Both the position numbers and the translations under genes were made by a program. A DNA stretch of 64,000 bases from Gnomoniopsis sp. IMI 355080 (taxonomy: Eukaryota > Ascomycota > Sordariomycetes > Diaporthales > Gnomoniaceae), in the NCBI GenBank assembly GCA_027946555.1, contig JAPEVC010000134.1, forward strand, positions 36,859 through 100,858. Reading direction: 5' to 3'. This document shows, piece after piece, positions 35,801 through 47,458 of this stretch. The first letter of the stretch is position 1, and each line of letters opens with the position of its first letter. The notes below the pieces were generated by a model, which had not been told where the DNA came from, made no database searches, and saw only the letters and a program-made list of their open reading frames with translations.

Positions 35801-37544
35801 TCTGTCCCTTATTTCACAACACTTCAGGAAGAAGGGGTCCGCAGACATGAAGGAAGACCAAGTTGATATCGTAAGAGGAAAGGGTCAGTCCAAGCCAACT
35901 GTCTAACATCCAATATGGACCACCTCGCCTAAGTGGACATTCATTACTGTCCTCAACGCTGATCAATAGAACAATCAATGCAGGAAAGGGTTTGATAATT
36001 CTATTACACGGAGCACCAGGAGTTGGGAAAACCACAACAGCCGGTAGGTTTGATAACACAACTTAAAATATGAATGCCACCACCTTTGTGCTATCGTTTC
36101 TAATCGTTTCGACAGAGGGCGTGGCGGAAACGTTCGGAAAGCCTCTTTTCCAAATCACCTGTGGTAAGTTTTTATGGCTTCGTGAACTTCTCACCCCTTC
36201 TTGTTACCCGGGGCTTGGTCGTCCGACCTATTCTAGGTCTCACACTAAAAAACCACAGGGGACCTCGGATCCAGCCCTAAAGAAGTCGAATCAGCGGTGC
36301 AGACCAACTTCGCCCTCGCCAGCAGGTGGGGTTGTATTCTTTTGCTTGATGAGGCCGATGTGTTTCTGGCGGAAAGGAGGCGCGAGGATTTCAATAGGAA
36401 CGGCATGGTCGCTGGTAAGCCACATCGTTCTACATATTGCATTTGGAAGCACATTTGTACGCTCAGAAATTGACTCGAACATTCTTGAGCAGTATTTCTG
36501 AGAGTCTTGGAGTACTATGCCGGCATATTGTTCCTGACAACGAACCGGATCGGAGATTTCGATGAGGCCTTCGCCTCTAGAATCCACATGAGCTTACATT
36601 ATCCGGCCCTTGATGAACTCTCCACCATGAAAGTCTTCAGACTGAACTTGGGCATGATCAAGAATCGTCTGAAAGACAGCATCAAAATCGACGAAGACGA
36701 GATCATTAGTGCCGCAATGAAGCACTGGCGCGAGCATACAGATGCCAGGTGGAATGGGCGGCAAATCCGCAACGCCTGTCAAACGGCCCTCGCGTTAGCG
36801 GAGAACGAAGCCCAGCCAAAGGGACAGAAGTACAGCATCTCGGGGAAATCGACTACGAAAGTCCATCTGACTTTGGTTCATCTGAAAGTTGTGTCAGATG
36901 CATACCTCGACTTCACGAAATACCTCAAGGCTGTTCATGGAGCCGATGCTGAAGGCCGTGCAAAGGAGTCAGGGCTACGAGCACTCGACACGCTACTGGA
37001 GGCTCTCAAGTCCGACAAGGTCAAGAGAAACAACGATAGCAGCATATCATCTGATAACAACCCCCGGAGGCCGGCGACCAGCAACAGTCCGCTACAAGGC
37101 TTCACGCTGAGACCGTCCTCGAGCGAACCTTATTCAGGGACTGCTGCACCCGCCACACCGGAGCCACGACCAGCTCAATACGCTCCCCAGTCAGGGTGGG
37201 TACCATCGCAATGGTCCAACGACTCGCCTGCTTTCCAAGCTCAAAGGACGGAGCATGCCCAACAACGCTTTTACGCTACGAGCCAGCCACTCAACGATCC
37301 ACAGCCTGGCACACCGACGACCCAGCCAGGTTCAGCGGGACGCCATCTTCACACTCCTCAGCCGCACAGTAATCCCATATATGGGCAGTACCCCTCGTCT
37401 TCTATGCATGAGAGCCAGGGTTCTCAACCATATGGAGCAGCAGCTCCAGCTGCCGCTCACCCACATGGACCGAGTGGGCCTCAGTCGCATGGTATTGGTC
37501 CTGAGTATTACGCTGGTGGTGATCAAAGCGGTTCAGGCCAGTGA
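32860..37544 (+). CDS. Large AAA+ ATPase (DUF7025-AAA type)
   Basis: Six exons: 32860-35569, 35665-35883, 35984-36043, 36116-36163, 36259-36414, 36493-37544, giving 1414 residues. The first 550 residues are charged and mostly disordered; a middle region (about 570-900) with YLFQPGTMVLSADGKQAYQV fits the DUF7025 domain that precedes AAA modules in Pezizomycotina. The ATPase has Walker A HGAPGVGKT near residue 985, EGVAETFGKPLFQITCGDLG, Walker B LLLDEADVFLAER, FLTTNRIGDFDEAFASRIH (sensor 1 and arginine finger) and a lid with ARWNGRQIRNACQTAL. The tail is Pro/Gln/Ser-rich. The exon join right after GKTTTA is typical of the family. The cellular role of these ATPases is unknown. An alternative start is 32872. 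Confidence 0.85.
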
Positions 37545-37835
37545 GGTGGCCTGGAAGGTCTTTCCTGGGAAATAGGTACGATATGAAGGCGGGCCTGTGG
37601 CAGTCTTGTATCGGGTATGGGAAGCCTTGGGCACACTTCGGACTTTGCAACTAACTTGGAGCGAAACTGGTAGCCTCTCATGACTTTACGAAAATTTCCT
37701 TGTTTACGATTAGTATCTTCAACCTACCTATTATGAATTATGATTGCTTTCAGACCTTGTGCTATTTTTCGGGTCCAGTGGGAGTTTGCGCGGTCGAAAA
37801 TTATGATGGTTTTCCACACCTGAGTTTTCGACTAC

Positions 37836-39526
37836 TTAACTCGAAATGAAGCCCCTTGATTTTCGCTTCGTGGCTGTCGGCCGTCCCTCCCACTGCGGCG
37901 TGGCCTGCATCTCTGGGTGCCCGTCATCTTTCTCCTCCACACTCGCATCAAAACCCTCCACCACACGGCCATCCTGATTTGTCGAGGTTCTATCATCCAG
38001 GGCCACAACGCTCATATCCGTCCGCACCTTGAACGTTTTGCCACGCCAAGTGACTGTCGAACCAAGAAGCACGGCCCATGTCCAGATGGGGAACGCGAGA
38101 AATTCTCGTCCGAGCCAGGTAGGGAGCCACTCGCGGAACGGCATTCTATCCGAGCCATGTGAGCCTCTTGCAAAGGCAGGCGTATCCTCATCAACTTCAA
38201 CCGTCAGCAGCCTGTGCAGCCGTCGGTAAACGGCGCGATCGCATGCAGCCCAGATGCCGACGCCCAACGCCCAACCTGTCACGGTAGCGCTCCACGTACG
38301 CGGGATGCCAAAGATGGTATTGAAAAAGGGCAGCGTCGTCGCAGCGTAGGCAAACAGCGCGTTGCACAGCAGCGATTCGACGCCGGGCTCGACAAGCGTG
38401 GCTAGCAGGACTGTCCACTTGCGGGCGCGAAGCCAGCGCACCCTCCGTCCCGCATAGGCAGCCACCGATACGCCACATACGGGTTGGATGCATATGTCGC
38501 CCCAGACGAGCCCGTGCTTGCGGTAGCCTGGGATGTCTGCCTTCCAGAGCAGGTCGCCAATCAAGTGGTCTTCGCAGATGTTACTCGAGAAGAAGTCAAC
38601 GCCTGTACCGCGAGAGTAAGAAGCGGGGGAGAGGTTGTGGTTGTGAGCTGGGTCGGTATATTTGTCCAGATGAGATTTGCGGAACATGTTGCTCTTGCCA
38701 ATGATACACGGCGCGACGCCGACGGTGTTGATCGCGCCGTAAAACTTGGCATGTGTGGTGGTGAAAAACATAGCGTCAAGGCCACCGCCGGCTGTGCGCC
38801 ATACTCGCTTCCATAGAGATTCTGGGGCTTGGGCCTTTCCTGTTTCTTCGGCGCTTGGCGTAATATCGACGACCAAAGGCATGTGGTGCACGAAGCGGTA
38901 TGGTGTGGTCTTTTGCCCGTCAGGTAGGAATCCCATCAGCCGGTCAACCATGCGCCCAGCTACGCCTCGCGAGATCCACACATTACAGTCGATGATCCAT
39001 ATGAGATCGCCCTTGGCCTCACGGTATGCCCTGCTGATATTCCTGATCTTGGGGTTGGGGCCGAGGTTCGTGCCATCCAGGCCAGAAAGCAGTGGGTCAT
39101 ACTCCTCTACAAGTAAACGAACGTCATGGGTGGAGGAGAAGTCCTCGACAATTTTTTCCAAGACAGGGTACGCCGGATCATCCTCGGAGGACACGCAGAG
39201 GCTGATGTGTAAGTGAGAGGCCGGGTAAGACTGGCGAAAAGTCGCAGCAAGGCAGGCATAAAGTTCAGGCTCGAGGCCTTTGACGGGGCGAATGATAGTA
39301 ATATGGGGAAGCTCATCCTTGGGCAGGTCCGGTGAGACTGGTTTGCGAGGAGGGGATGAATAGTATCGAAACCTGTGCGGAAATGTTCAGTACAGGTAGG
39401 CGCGGCGCCCATATCGCAATAGACTCACAGCATAATTATCCCAACGCTTTGTACCACATAGACAAATGAACTCCATATCAGGGCCGGCACTGCGGCATAC
39501 ACCGCTCTGTTGTCCATGACTGGCAT
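37836..39526 (-). CDS. Ceramide glucosyltransferase (GT21)
   Basis: Two exons, 39526-39429 and 39372-37836, giving 544 residues. It transfers glucose from UDP-glucose to ceramide to make glucosylceramide in Golgi/ER membranes. The N-terminal membrane anchor is IWSSFVYVVQSVGIIML. Family motifs follow: HITIIRPVKGLEPELYACL (D1 region), GDLIWIIDCNVWISRGV (D2), DFFSSNICEDHLIGDLL (D3) and RRVRWLRARKW in the position of (Q/R)xxRW. Several hydrophobic segments follow as expected, then a charged cytosolic tail. An alternative start is the ATG at 39517, eight bases inside the same exon plus frame (MDNRAV). Fungal glucosylceramide affects hyphal growth and defensin sensitivity. Confidence 0.9.
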
Positions 39527-40276
39527 GTTGTCGACATGCTAGGGGGCGAGACCCGCAGAACTGATGCACTAATGAGGGACAGAACGAGGTGGTCGGGATA
39601 AGTGGAAGCCCGAGGTTCACAGGAAACCCATCGCAGTCAATTGTTTCTCGCCTCGTGCTGCGAATTATAGGACAAAAGCGGTCGGCCCGGCGATGAAAAT
39701 GTATCAAGCTGACATTTCGGCAAGGCGGTGACGTTGAAAGTTGAGACTGAAGAATCGGGACCGAGCCCGGCGCTTATGTAAGTCTCCACACGCCGACGAG
39801 TCAATTTCAACGACAACTCTAGTCGGACCTGTCGCAAACAAAAATCTTTTCTCAACCCACCCACCCAAACTCCACCAACATGGACTTTTTGGTCAACACC
39901 ACACTTTCGGATACTGTTTGATTCTTTTGACAGTGCCGTCCACCACCTTGCTACTTGCTCCCACCACAGGCGCTCCGCAGTTGAATGGCCTGCACGAATT
40001 CTGACTGTTCAGAATGTCCCTCACAACAGTAAGTCAGCCATCACTGTCTACTCTCACTTGTTCCCGACTCCTTCGCGACGATGACAACTTGATTCATTTC
40101 ACGGTGCTTAGAGAGCCTCGTCTCTCGATGAACGCCCTTTAAAATAGACTATAACGGTATCTGAGCGATCAAATACTTGGACATGTTTCCTGCCTCTTTG
40201 GCAGCTTCAATTTTGGCCAAAGACTACGTAGACTGACTTCAAACGTGGCAAACAGTCCGACATGACCTGAAGACCA
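39527..40276. other. Divergent intergenic region with small upstream ORFs
   Basis: Separates ceramide glucosyltransferase (minus) from SEN2 (plus). An ATG in an excellent CACCAACATGG context at 39880 opens only a 13-codon frame, and another at 40014 is followed five codons later by a GTAAGT donor. They could be upstream ORFs or leader exons of SEN2, or a very small gene I cannot resolve. Confidence 0.4.
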
Positions 40277-41908
40277 ATGGCTGAGCTTCAAAACCAATTG
40301 CCCGACCAATCGGTCACCTCATCCTCTGCTGCAACCACAGCTGCAGAGCCTGCTAACGATGTCTCGCCGGTGACCACATCGACCCCGGCAAAGCCGTTAA
40401 AACCACGGCAGCCATCGATCCACGAAATCTACAAGCAGCCTGCCCCGCTCCGGACCTTCCCCTTCCCCACCCTCACCGGCAACCCTCTCTCCCTGGTGCA
40501 TTTAGCCGCGGCCTGGCTGAGCCAAGTCTTCTCCCCGCCTCCCGCGGAACCGTCTGTGGTCCATACGGCTTACTGGGACCATGAAACCCGCACAATCAGC
40601 GTCACGGACGAGGAGTCTATGGCGGCTCTATGGCGGCAGGGCTTCTACGGTAAAGGAAACTTGAGTCGTAGCGAGCCAAATTGGTTGAAGAGGGAGAAGA
40701 TTCGCCAAGGAGTTGCTCAGGGCAAGGTCAGCGAGGCCAACACCGAGAAGAGGCGAGAGGACCGCATTCGCGCGAAGTGGGAGCGTGCGCGGCTCGAGCA
40801 GGAAGCACTGGAGCAGCGGCGTCTGGAGGAATTTCGCTTGCTGGCTCCGAGTGCTGCTGTCGTGCAAATTTCCGCACCGGCAAGCATTGCGCTAATGCCG
40901 CCTATTGGTCCGATAGAGCTCCTGGCTTTGCCCAATTCCCACGTCGAGCTGGCTGCCTACACTCGTGCAAGTCGCTCTGAAGAGAGCTTATACGAGTCCG
41001 GCCTGTCGCTCAACGAGTCTGGTTCATCTGGAAACGATGATGCCGATTCCAACACCACTGTATCTTCCGATCCCGCAGAGCTGAAACGTCGGAAAAGCGT
41101 TCGCTTCTCGCCAAAGGTGGAGTCTACCGTCTTCCAACACACCGATCCCCCAAGCCCACCTCGCTCGGTGTCATCCTCGTGCCTCAAGGCTGAGACCATT
41201 CTGGCGTCCAATGGAGTGCCCACCTTGGAGACAGACCCAGCTCTCGGCGGTTCGAGCACTTCGCCAAAAGCCGCTGCGGAGGCGTTGGCTACAGTCAAAG
41301 TGACAGTGGTCAACAAGGAACACCTGCAGCTAGCGTATGAAGAGGCGTTCTTCCTGGCGTTTGCGCTAGGGGCCCTGAAGGTGGTGGACACTGCTTCGCA
41401 GAGTGTCATTTCCACGCGCGACCTCCTCACTCTACTTCGACAACATTCTTACTTCCCGCCGAGGATGCCCGACACTCTTCAACCTGATGATCCATTCCTT
41501 GTAAATTATGCTGTGTATCACCATTTCCGGTCTCTGGGATGGGTTCCGCGCCCTGGCGTGAAATTCGGTGTAGACTGTAAGTATTGAACAGCGATAGACC
41601 CTATGTGCTGCGATCGACGCTAATCCGTAACAGGGCTTCTTTATATGCGTGGTCCGGTCTTCGACCACGCCGAATATGGTCTGGTAGTGTTGCCGTCCTA
41701 CAAGAGGCTCACATGGCACCAGCTCATGGGAGTCAACAGGGTGCTGTCCAAGGTCTTCAAGAGCCTAGTGCTCGTATATGTTGATATCCCCAGCCCCACA
41801 GCGTTGGAGCAAGGGGAGGGTGGGCTCGCGGCCGGGCTTAGCCAGTACAAATTACGCGAGGTAATGGTGAAGCGGTGGAGCTCGAACCGCAATCGGGATC
41901 TCAAATAG
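40277..41908 (+). CDS. SEN2: tRNA-splicing endonuclease subunit Sen2
   Basis: Two exons, 40277-41576 and 41634-41908, giving 524 residues. Sen2 cuts the 5' splice site of intron-containing pre-tRNAs in the Sen2-Sen34-Sen15-Sen54 complex. The N-terminal part has SIHEIYKQPAPLRTFPFP and LSQVF, then VTDEESMAALWRQGFYGKGNLSRSEP; a charged coiled segment rich in R and E lies near 140-200. The nuclease core has EEAFFLAFALGAL, YAVYHHFRSLGWVPRPGVKF, then across the intron GVDWLLYMRGPVFDHAEY: the catalytic Tyr (LLY), His (HAEY) and a downstream Lys before SLVLVYVDIP form the expected triad. Length and layout match Pezizomycotina orthologues. Confidence 0.92.
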
Positions 41909-43436
41909 TATGACGTCGAAATTGACTCTTCGGCTTGGCTCGGGAGGTACATAGAAGATCAGATATATATCAAAATTGATACGGATGACGATCTGTCGCA
42001 GCGCTTGGATCACCCTCGATGACTACCATCTCGCGCTCAACTGTTTATTTCAGCTATCACGCCATAATCAGACTTATACTACTCTGCGGTGTGATCCTCA
42101 TCAGTACAACTTCAGAATCAACTTTACTACACACATCACTTCTTCGCTCGAAACGCAGCAGTATTTGAAGAGTTCAGTCAACATGGGTAACTCGAGCAGC
42201 TCCATCACAACACCATCATTGAGCAGAATGTACAACCCCCGACAGGCTCTAGTCGGGTGTGCAGCCACAACCAAATTTCATGGACAAACTGTTCAACGCG
42301 CTGAACCAGCTCATCCCTAATCCAATTACTGTATGTCTTCCTCTGTCGATTTCCTTCCTAAAATGAGTTCTTTCAAGTGAAAGAATTTAAGAATCGCGAC
42401 TCAATTGTCTGTTTGTGGAACGTCACTGGTGATGCTGCCCTGGATACGCAGACCCTGAAAACAGCACTCGAGAATTACACATTCACAAATTCCAAGACAA
42501 CTTCAATTATAATTCAATAAGCAGGATACTCAACCGATAAAGTGGAAAGACGGCAACTCCATTTTTGCTCACGATCAATGGGTCAATGTTTCTGCAAGCA
42601 ACCTGAAAGGCATCAATACATATTAAAACCCTAGTTCACTGAGAACTCTTTTCATGGAATTCGCTGGCGTCACATACCTAATGTCCGGTTCAAGAATCAT
42701 TTGGAATGATTCTGTTTGGTTTTTCGACCTCAACTGATTCCAGGAAAGAGCTGTTGGGGCTCACAAGTCATTGGAAGTTATTGGGAATTTTCGTTATCAA
42801 TTATGCCATTGTGGTTACTTGTAGGACTAGGTGCCGAACACACAAGGACTCGGGATCAACAAACTCGCTCCTTGGGGACAGGTTCTGACACTTACCGTAA
42901 TATGAAATAACCTTTAAAAAAAAGGGGGGGGGGTTCCTCTCTCTTTGATTGCTACCTATTGAAGCCCTTTTCTTTATCGAAATCATCAGTCAGCTATATA
43001 TATCCCAAATTGGAATCGATTTCTCCATAATTATCTCACAGCTAATGATCGACGAAGTATCTTGGTAACATGCATGCTATCCATTGGTAACACTTGCCGG
43101 GAGTGTTCTACCAATCATAAGGAGTAACTCCCACTGCCAAGTTGTCTGCCTTTGGTATGGTCAAGTCCTCTCTTTATTGAGCTTCGAACCTTCAGGACGC
43201 TCGGGCCTTGTCATGCCTCAGAATTGCATTCTTTGTCGACGTTTAGCAGCATGAAAGCAACTCCGACATGAAAGTATACTGACGCCCAAAGATCTGGTCT
43301 TCCATATCCGCTCTGAATCTGCGTGTGATATGTTGACCGTACCATCAGAGACATTGCTGTTATCCATCATGCAATATGCATTGGGGCATAGGTGACTCTT
43401 TCATATCCTGCGGAAAGCCTGACCTTGCCCGGGATC
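41909..43436. other. Gene-poor interval with possible relic
   Basis: Apart from the possible small relic at 42184-42627, I see no gene. A mononucleotide junction (A-run followed by G-run) lies near 42914-42932. Many short AT-rich frames show no family resemblance. Confidence 0.4.
42184..42627 (+). pseudogene. Possible small gene or gene relic, unknown
   Basis: Three protein-like pieces lie in order: MDKLFNALNQLIPNPIT near 42290, then VKEFKNRDSIVCLWNVTGDA continuing ALDTQTLKTALENYTF, and finally IKWKDGNSIFAHDQWVNVSA with NLKGINTY and a stop at about 42627. A GTATGT donor after the first piece could splice to the second, but the second and third are in different frames with a TAA between and no GT donor to remove it. 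An upstream ATG at 42184 opens MGNSSSSITTPSLS. I do not recognise a family. It may be a broken small gene or two short exons of one I could not assemble. Confidence 0.25.
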
Positions 43437-44577
43437 TTACAAATAGCTTCCTATCATCAACACTTCAAAAGCCAAGCGATTGAAAACATTACGGTTAATG
43501 ACTGCACCGAAGCTGAGTACAAGATTCGGCTTTAGCCTCGACCCATTGTCTCTGTATAATGTCGAAAAGGGGCATCACTCACCCATGGCATTTGATGGTG
43601 CCGCCCAACATTTTCGCGAGGGCCCGCAGGCTCTGAAGGCTGAACAAGCCAAAATGCCGTTGAGAGAGGAGGCTATGCCATGCCTGCACCGGTGTTATCT
43701 CTTCATCGGACGGTTGAAGCTCTTTTGAAAGACGAAGCAAGTTTTGCAACATGGAAGCTGGAAGCAGCGGAAGGTTTGCCTCTCGTAGTGGCGCCGAAGA
43801 TGCAGTCACTGGTGGGTCTGCTGCGGCGCATATCTGTGAAGATAGCGTAAGGCTGTGACCTGAGGGGACTGGTGCATGGTCAGGGTCTCCATAAAGATGG
43901 CCGAGACAGGGCTTCTCAAGTCTAACAACGCCGAACGCACAGGTCAGTCTTAAGAGGTCTTCTTGTCTCCTTTGTGATATACAATGCAAACAGACTCACG
44001 TTAGTACAAACTCGACCCCAAGCTCTGTTGGATCGAGATCGGCAACGCATATGCGAGCCCGTCTTGATGGGCTAGCCACAGGGTTCACGATGCTGGCCTC
44101 GGAGCACTCGGTCGGAGATGTGCCAGTAACCGTGCTGACAGGATGACGCAGCTGTGGTATGGTCAAGCCTGGCGGAATTGGAAGCCCTTGCTGTTGCAGC
44201 AATCCTAGTAAGCTGTGGATGGTGTTGCCGAGCTGCTCGTTGTCTTGCACCAATTTCATCATGTGCGAGCGGCTCTCGCTCACATCTCTTTCAAGATCCT
44301 TTACATATCTCTCCTTTCGGTGACGATAAGTTCTAAGAACGGGCTTTTGTGTGAGTACAACAGCCGGTTTACCTAGGTACCAAACAAATACCAAGACTTC
44401 CGACTCACTCTTGGGCCTTTCGGAGCTGCGCGCGGCGCTTCTGAACCGGGTCCTCTTTTGGTGCTGATTGTACAGGGCAAGCATCAGCACCTCGTCTTTG
44501 GATTGGTGGAAAGCCTCCGGATGCCGAGTATTGTACTTGCCTTCAGGGTTGAAAATGCGGAAGATACCATTGGACAT
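43437..44577 (-). CDS. bZIP transcription factor (NxxAQ-type, YAP/AP-1-like basic region)
   Basis: Five exons: 44577-44541, 44463-44409, 44332-44000, 43921-43583, 43512-43437, giving 279 residues. The basic region and zipper assemble only across introns: KRRAQLRKAQETYRHRKERY then VKDLERDVSESRSHMMKLVQ with a leucine at LGNTIHSLLGLL, matching fungal bZIPs of the R-x-A-Q-x-x-Y-R-x-R-K type. A conserved C-terminal region follows (VEFVLTLEKPCLGHLYGDP, SGHSLTLS, CHGFGAVINRNVFNRLAFEV). The first intron begins with GCAAGT, a classic GC-AG donor, and is the only way to keep frame from the first ATG into the basic region. Intron 2 contains TACCTAGGTA at 44370. The stop at 43437 overlaps a GTAAGA, so a longer 3' end cannot be excluded. 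Target genes unknown. Confidence 0.8.
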
Positions 44578-45688
44578 CTTCAGAAGATGGTGGCTTTCGT
44601 GGCTATCACTGACGAGATTGGAACGTATGGTGAAGACACCTTAGGTACCTAGGTATGTTGTGTATCAACTATCAGTCGAGTACCCTTTGCGTCTCAGTTG
44701 GTGATGTGTAGGACAATCTGTGGATAATCGAGGATAGGCCCACTAGTCGCCCATAATAACTGAAGACGACAATCGGGTAAACAAGGGCTCGCTTACACCA
44801 GTAATCATTGACAGCATCTGAATGAAACTTTCCTGCTTTTCTTCCTACAGATCAAGTATAAGGTACCCAAGGATCATTCCTCAAATCAGACGAAACTCTG
44901 TCAACACCGAATCACAAAGCGCATGATTATACTATACTGGGGTCCGATGCACAGATGCCGCACCGCAGACGCCACTGGAGATTTTGCGATTCTGAGCGCG
45001 CCCAATGACCAGACAAACCCTGCCACACAAACCCCAAGACAGAAAATGTGATAACCATACAGACGTGGGATCCCGACGTGTTCGGGTATTCTCCGGCGGG
45101 TAGGGCACGTGCCTGAGCAATTTGGCATATGCCATCCATGCTTGTTCAGACGATTCCAGGTTGTGACTCTGCCAAGCCGTCACCAAATGTGAAGAGTGGC
45201 TGCGGTTCTTTCATGTCAGATCGTGCATTGTTGTGACTGATCACATTGGTGACGCTTCACCTTCGCAATAGCGTTGAGGCTCCTACCCTCAGCCGTTTCA
45301 TTCCTGCAGATCTTTCTTCACCAACTTTGCCTTCTACTGAGGCCAGAATTTCCTGAGAGGGAAATACTGTTCACATCAACAACAGTATGGCTATGAAAGA
45401 ACCAAAAATCTTTGGGTGCCAACGGGGTCTCTTCAGTGTCGAAAGGGGGTATGGTTGGACTTTTCATATGGGGCGGAAAGATGGCAGTGTGTATCTATAA
45501 GAGCATCAGCGCGCCGCTTCGAATTCATTCAATTCATTTTAGTTGCTATCAAACAAAGTTCATCCTGACTTCGTCTTGTATCCTGAGATTTAATTCAAGT
45601 TTGAGGGTGGGAGAAACTTTCCGAAGACTTTGAGACGAGAGGAACGGGATTACGCGAAAGACCAAGAAAACAAAGGACCCTGTTCACC
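44578..45688. other. Divergent intergenic region
   Basis: 1.1 kb between the bZIP gene (minus) and the secreted propeller (plus). It holds an exact TACCTAGGTA at 44646-44655, 70 bases upstream of the bZIP start. No gene is supported. Confidence 0.5.
44646..44655. repeat. TACCTAGGTA near the bZIP start
   Basis: Exact copy of the dispersed palindrome in the presumed 5' leader or promoter of the bZIP gene; a second exact copy lies in that gene's second intron at 44370-44379. Confidence 0.55.
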
Positions 45689-47023
45689 ATGTACACCCTC
45701 TCTTTCCTCACGGCTCTTGCGCCAATAATATCTGAAGCGTTTGGGGCGCCATCGGGTGCAAGACCAGGAGCCGGGAAGGCTGTTGGTGCCAGTGGCAAGG
45801 CGATCTACGTGATGGCCAATCAAGCGACCAATGCAGTCATCGCCCTGCCCATCGCCGCCAACGGCCTGCTGAGCACCAAAGTCGGAACTTCAACAGCGAC
45901 GGGCGGCGCTGGAGCGAGTGGCATCGACAGCGCGACTAATCAGTCTGCAGGTCCGGACGCACTCTTCAGCCAGTCGTCTCTGAAAGTCGCAGGCAACGTA
46001 TGTAAACACAACCCTGAGTTGTGGCGTCTGCTAGGAGCGTCCATCAGCGACCATTACACGTGCAGCTGCTTACCACTTTTATTCTAGAACCTGTTCGCTG
46101 TCAATGCTGGATCCAACAGCCTCTCCATGTTCGCCGTCGACAAGCAAGACGCCACCAAGCTCACCATGGTCGGGAGTCCCGTTGCGGTTCCCGGCGAGTT
46201 CCCCAATACCGTCGCAGTTTCGACAAAGCACAACCTTGCGTGTGTCGGTATGACGGGGGCGACGGCGGGCGTCTCGTGCGCCTCTTTCGATGCTGCGACA
46301 GGACTCGGAAAGATGGACGCCCTACGGGCCTTCAACCTGGGCCAGTCCACGCCACCGGTCGGGCCGCTCAATACCGTCTCGCAGGTTTTGTTTTCCGAGG
46401 ACGAATCGACGATGTTTGCCACTGTCAAAGGGGACCCAACTGTCAATAATACAGGCTTCCTTGCCTCCTTCGGCGTAATGGCAGAAACGGGCCAAAAACC
46501 CGCGTCTGTAAGTTCGCAAGGCCAGATGATCTCGCCCAGTGGCACGGCGGTTTTGTTCGGCACCGCGGCCATACCTGACTCTGCGAGTCTCTTCGCGACC
46601 GATGCCTCGTTTGGTGCTGCTGTCCTCGGCGTTCAGGGCAAAGTCAACGCCGTTGGTCAGGGGCAGGCTGTTGACACCGTCGGCGCTGGCGCCATCCAAG
46701 GCCAATCGGCCACGTGCTGGGCCGCCATCAGCCCTGCGACCGGCACGGCTTTTGTAACGGATGTGGGCGTTCCCAGGCTGGTCCAAATGTCTACGGACAA
46801 TGCGAGTATCATTAACGAAATTGACTTGAGCGCCAATGGAGATCCAGGACTGATTGATCTCGCTGCTTCGGGTAACTTCATCTACGCCCTGAGTCCTGGG
46901 AATGGCACGACAAAGGCGGCAATGTTGGTGGTGAGCACTGCAACAATGAGCATGGCGCAGCGTGTGGATCTGAGTGCGCTGGGCGCTGACAAGTTTGTCC
47001 AAGGGGTTACAATTCGGGAATGA
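45689..47023 (+). CDS. Secreted beta-propeller protein, lactonase-like
   Basis: Two exons, 45689-45997 and 46088-47023, giving 414 residues. A signal peptide is clear (MYTLSFLTALAPIISEAFGA). The mature protein shows propeller strands: AIYVMANQATNAVIALPI, NLFAVNAGSNSLSMFAVD, TVAVSTKHNLACVGM, QVLFSEDESTMFATVKGD, CWAAISPATGTAFVTDVG, and FIYALSPGNGTTKAAML. This alternation of a blade strand and a surface turn resembles extracellular 3-carboxymuconate-cyclase-like proteins abundant in fungal secretomes; no catalytic residues can be assigned. It shares architecture but little sequence with the propeller at 8208-9890. The start is in a CACCATG context. Confidence 0.75.
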
Positions 47024-47458
47024 GGGAGCGCAGCTGAAGACGGAAAGGGAAGCGCCATTATATGATTTTGATCCGCAACTCGAGGATTATTTTTATTATG
47101 GAAAGAGCTTCGTACAATTGCCATTTTGATTTTCACAAACCTAAGTACCTTGCAATCAAATTTAAAGATTTTTTCTTTTTTTCTTTTCGCTAACCTCCGT
47201 TTGCTTCAGGACGAATCCTGGCGGGGCAGATTCTTCACGATGATGGCTCCTTTTGCTACCCGGACAAATCGAGTATATGTTGTGTCGTATGCCTCATATG
47301 TGACCTTCCGGACAGATATGCACGAAAGATAACGGTTGTCAGAACCTACCATCTCCGCTACCTCACGGTAGGTACTTAGGAGATAGGCACTATGTGTTGA
47401 TACTCACAGCGCTCGACAATCCTTTTAGTCGTCATTGATTCTGCTATCTAACTATTGT
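47024..47458. other. Convergent intergenic region
   Basis: Between the converging ends of the propeller (plus) and the NLR (minus). A near copy of the dispersed motif lies at 47367-47380. T-rich tracts near 47160-47190 may belong to 3' ends. Confidence 0.45.

Noticed and set aside
42914..42932. A-run followed by G-run as a structured element
   Set aside because: Simple mononucleotide tracts, prone to sequencing error; no supporting structure.
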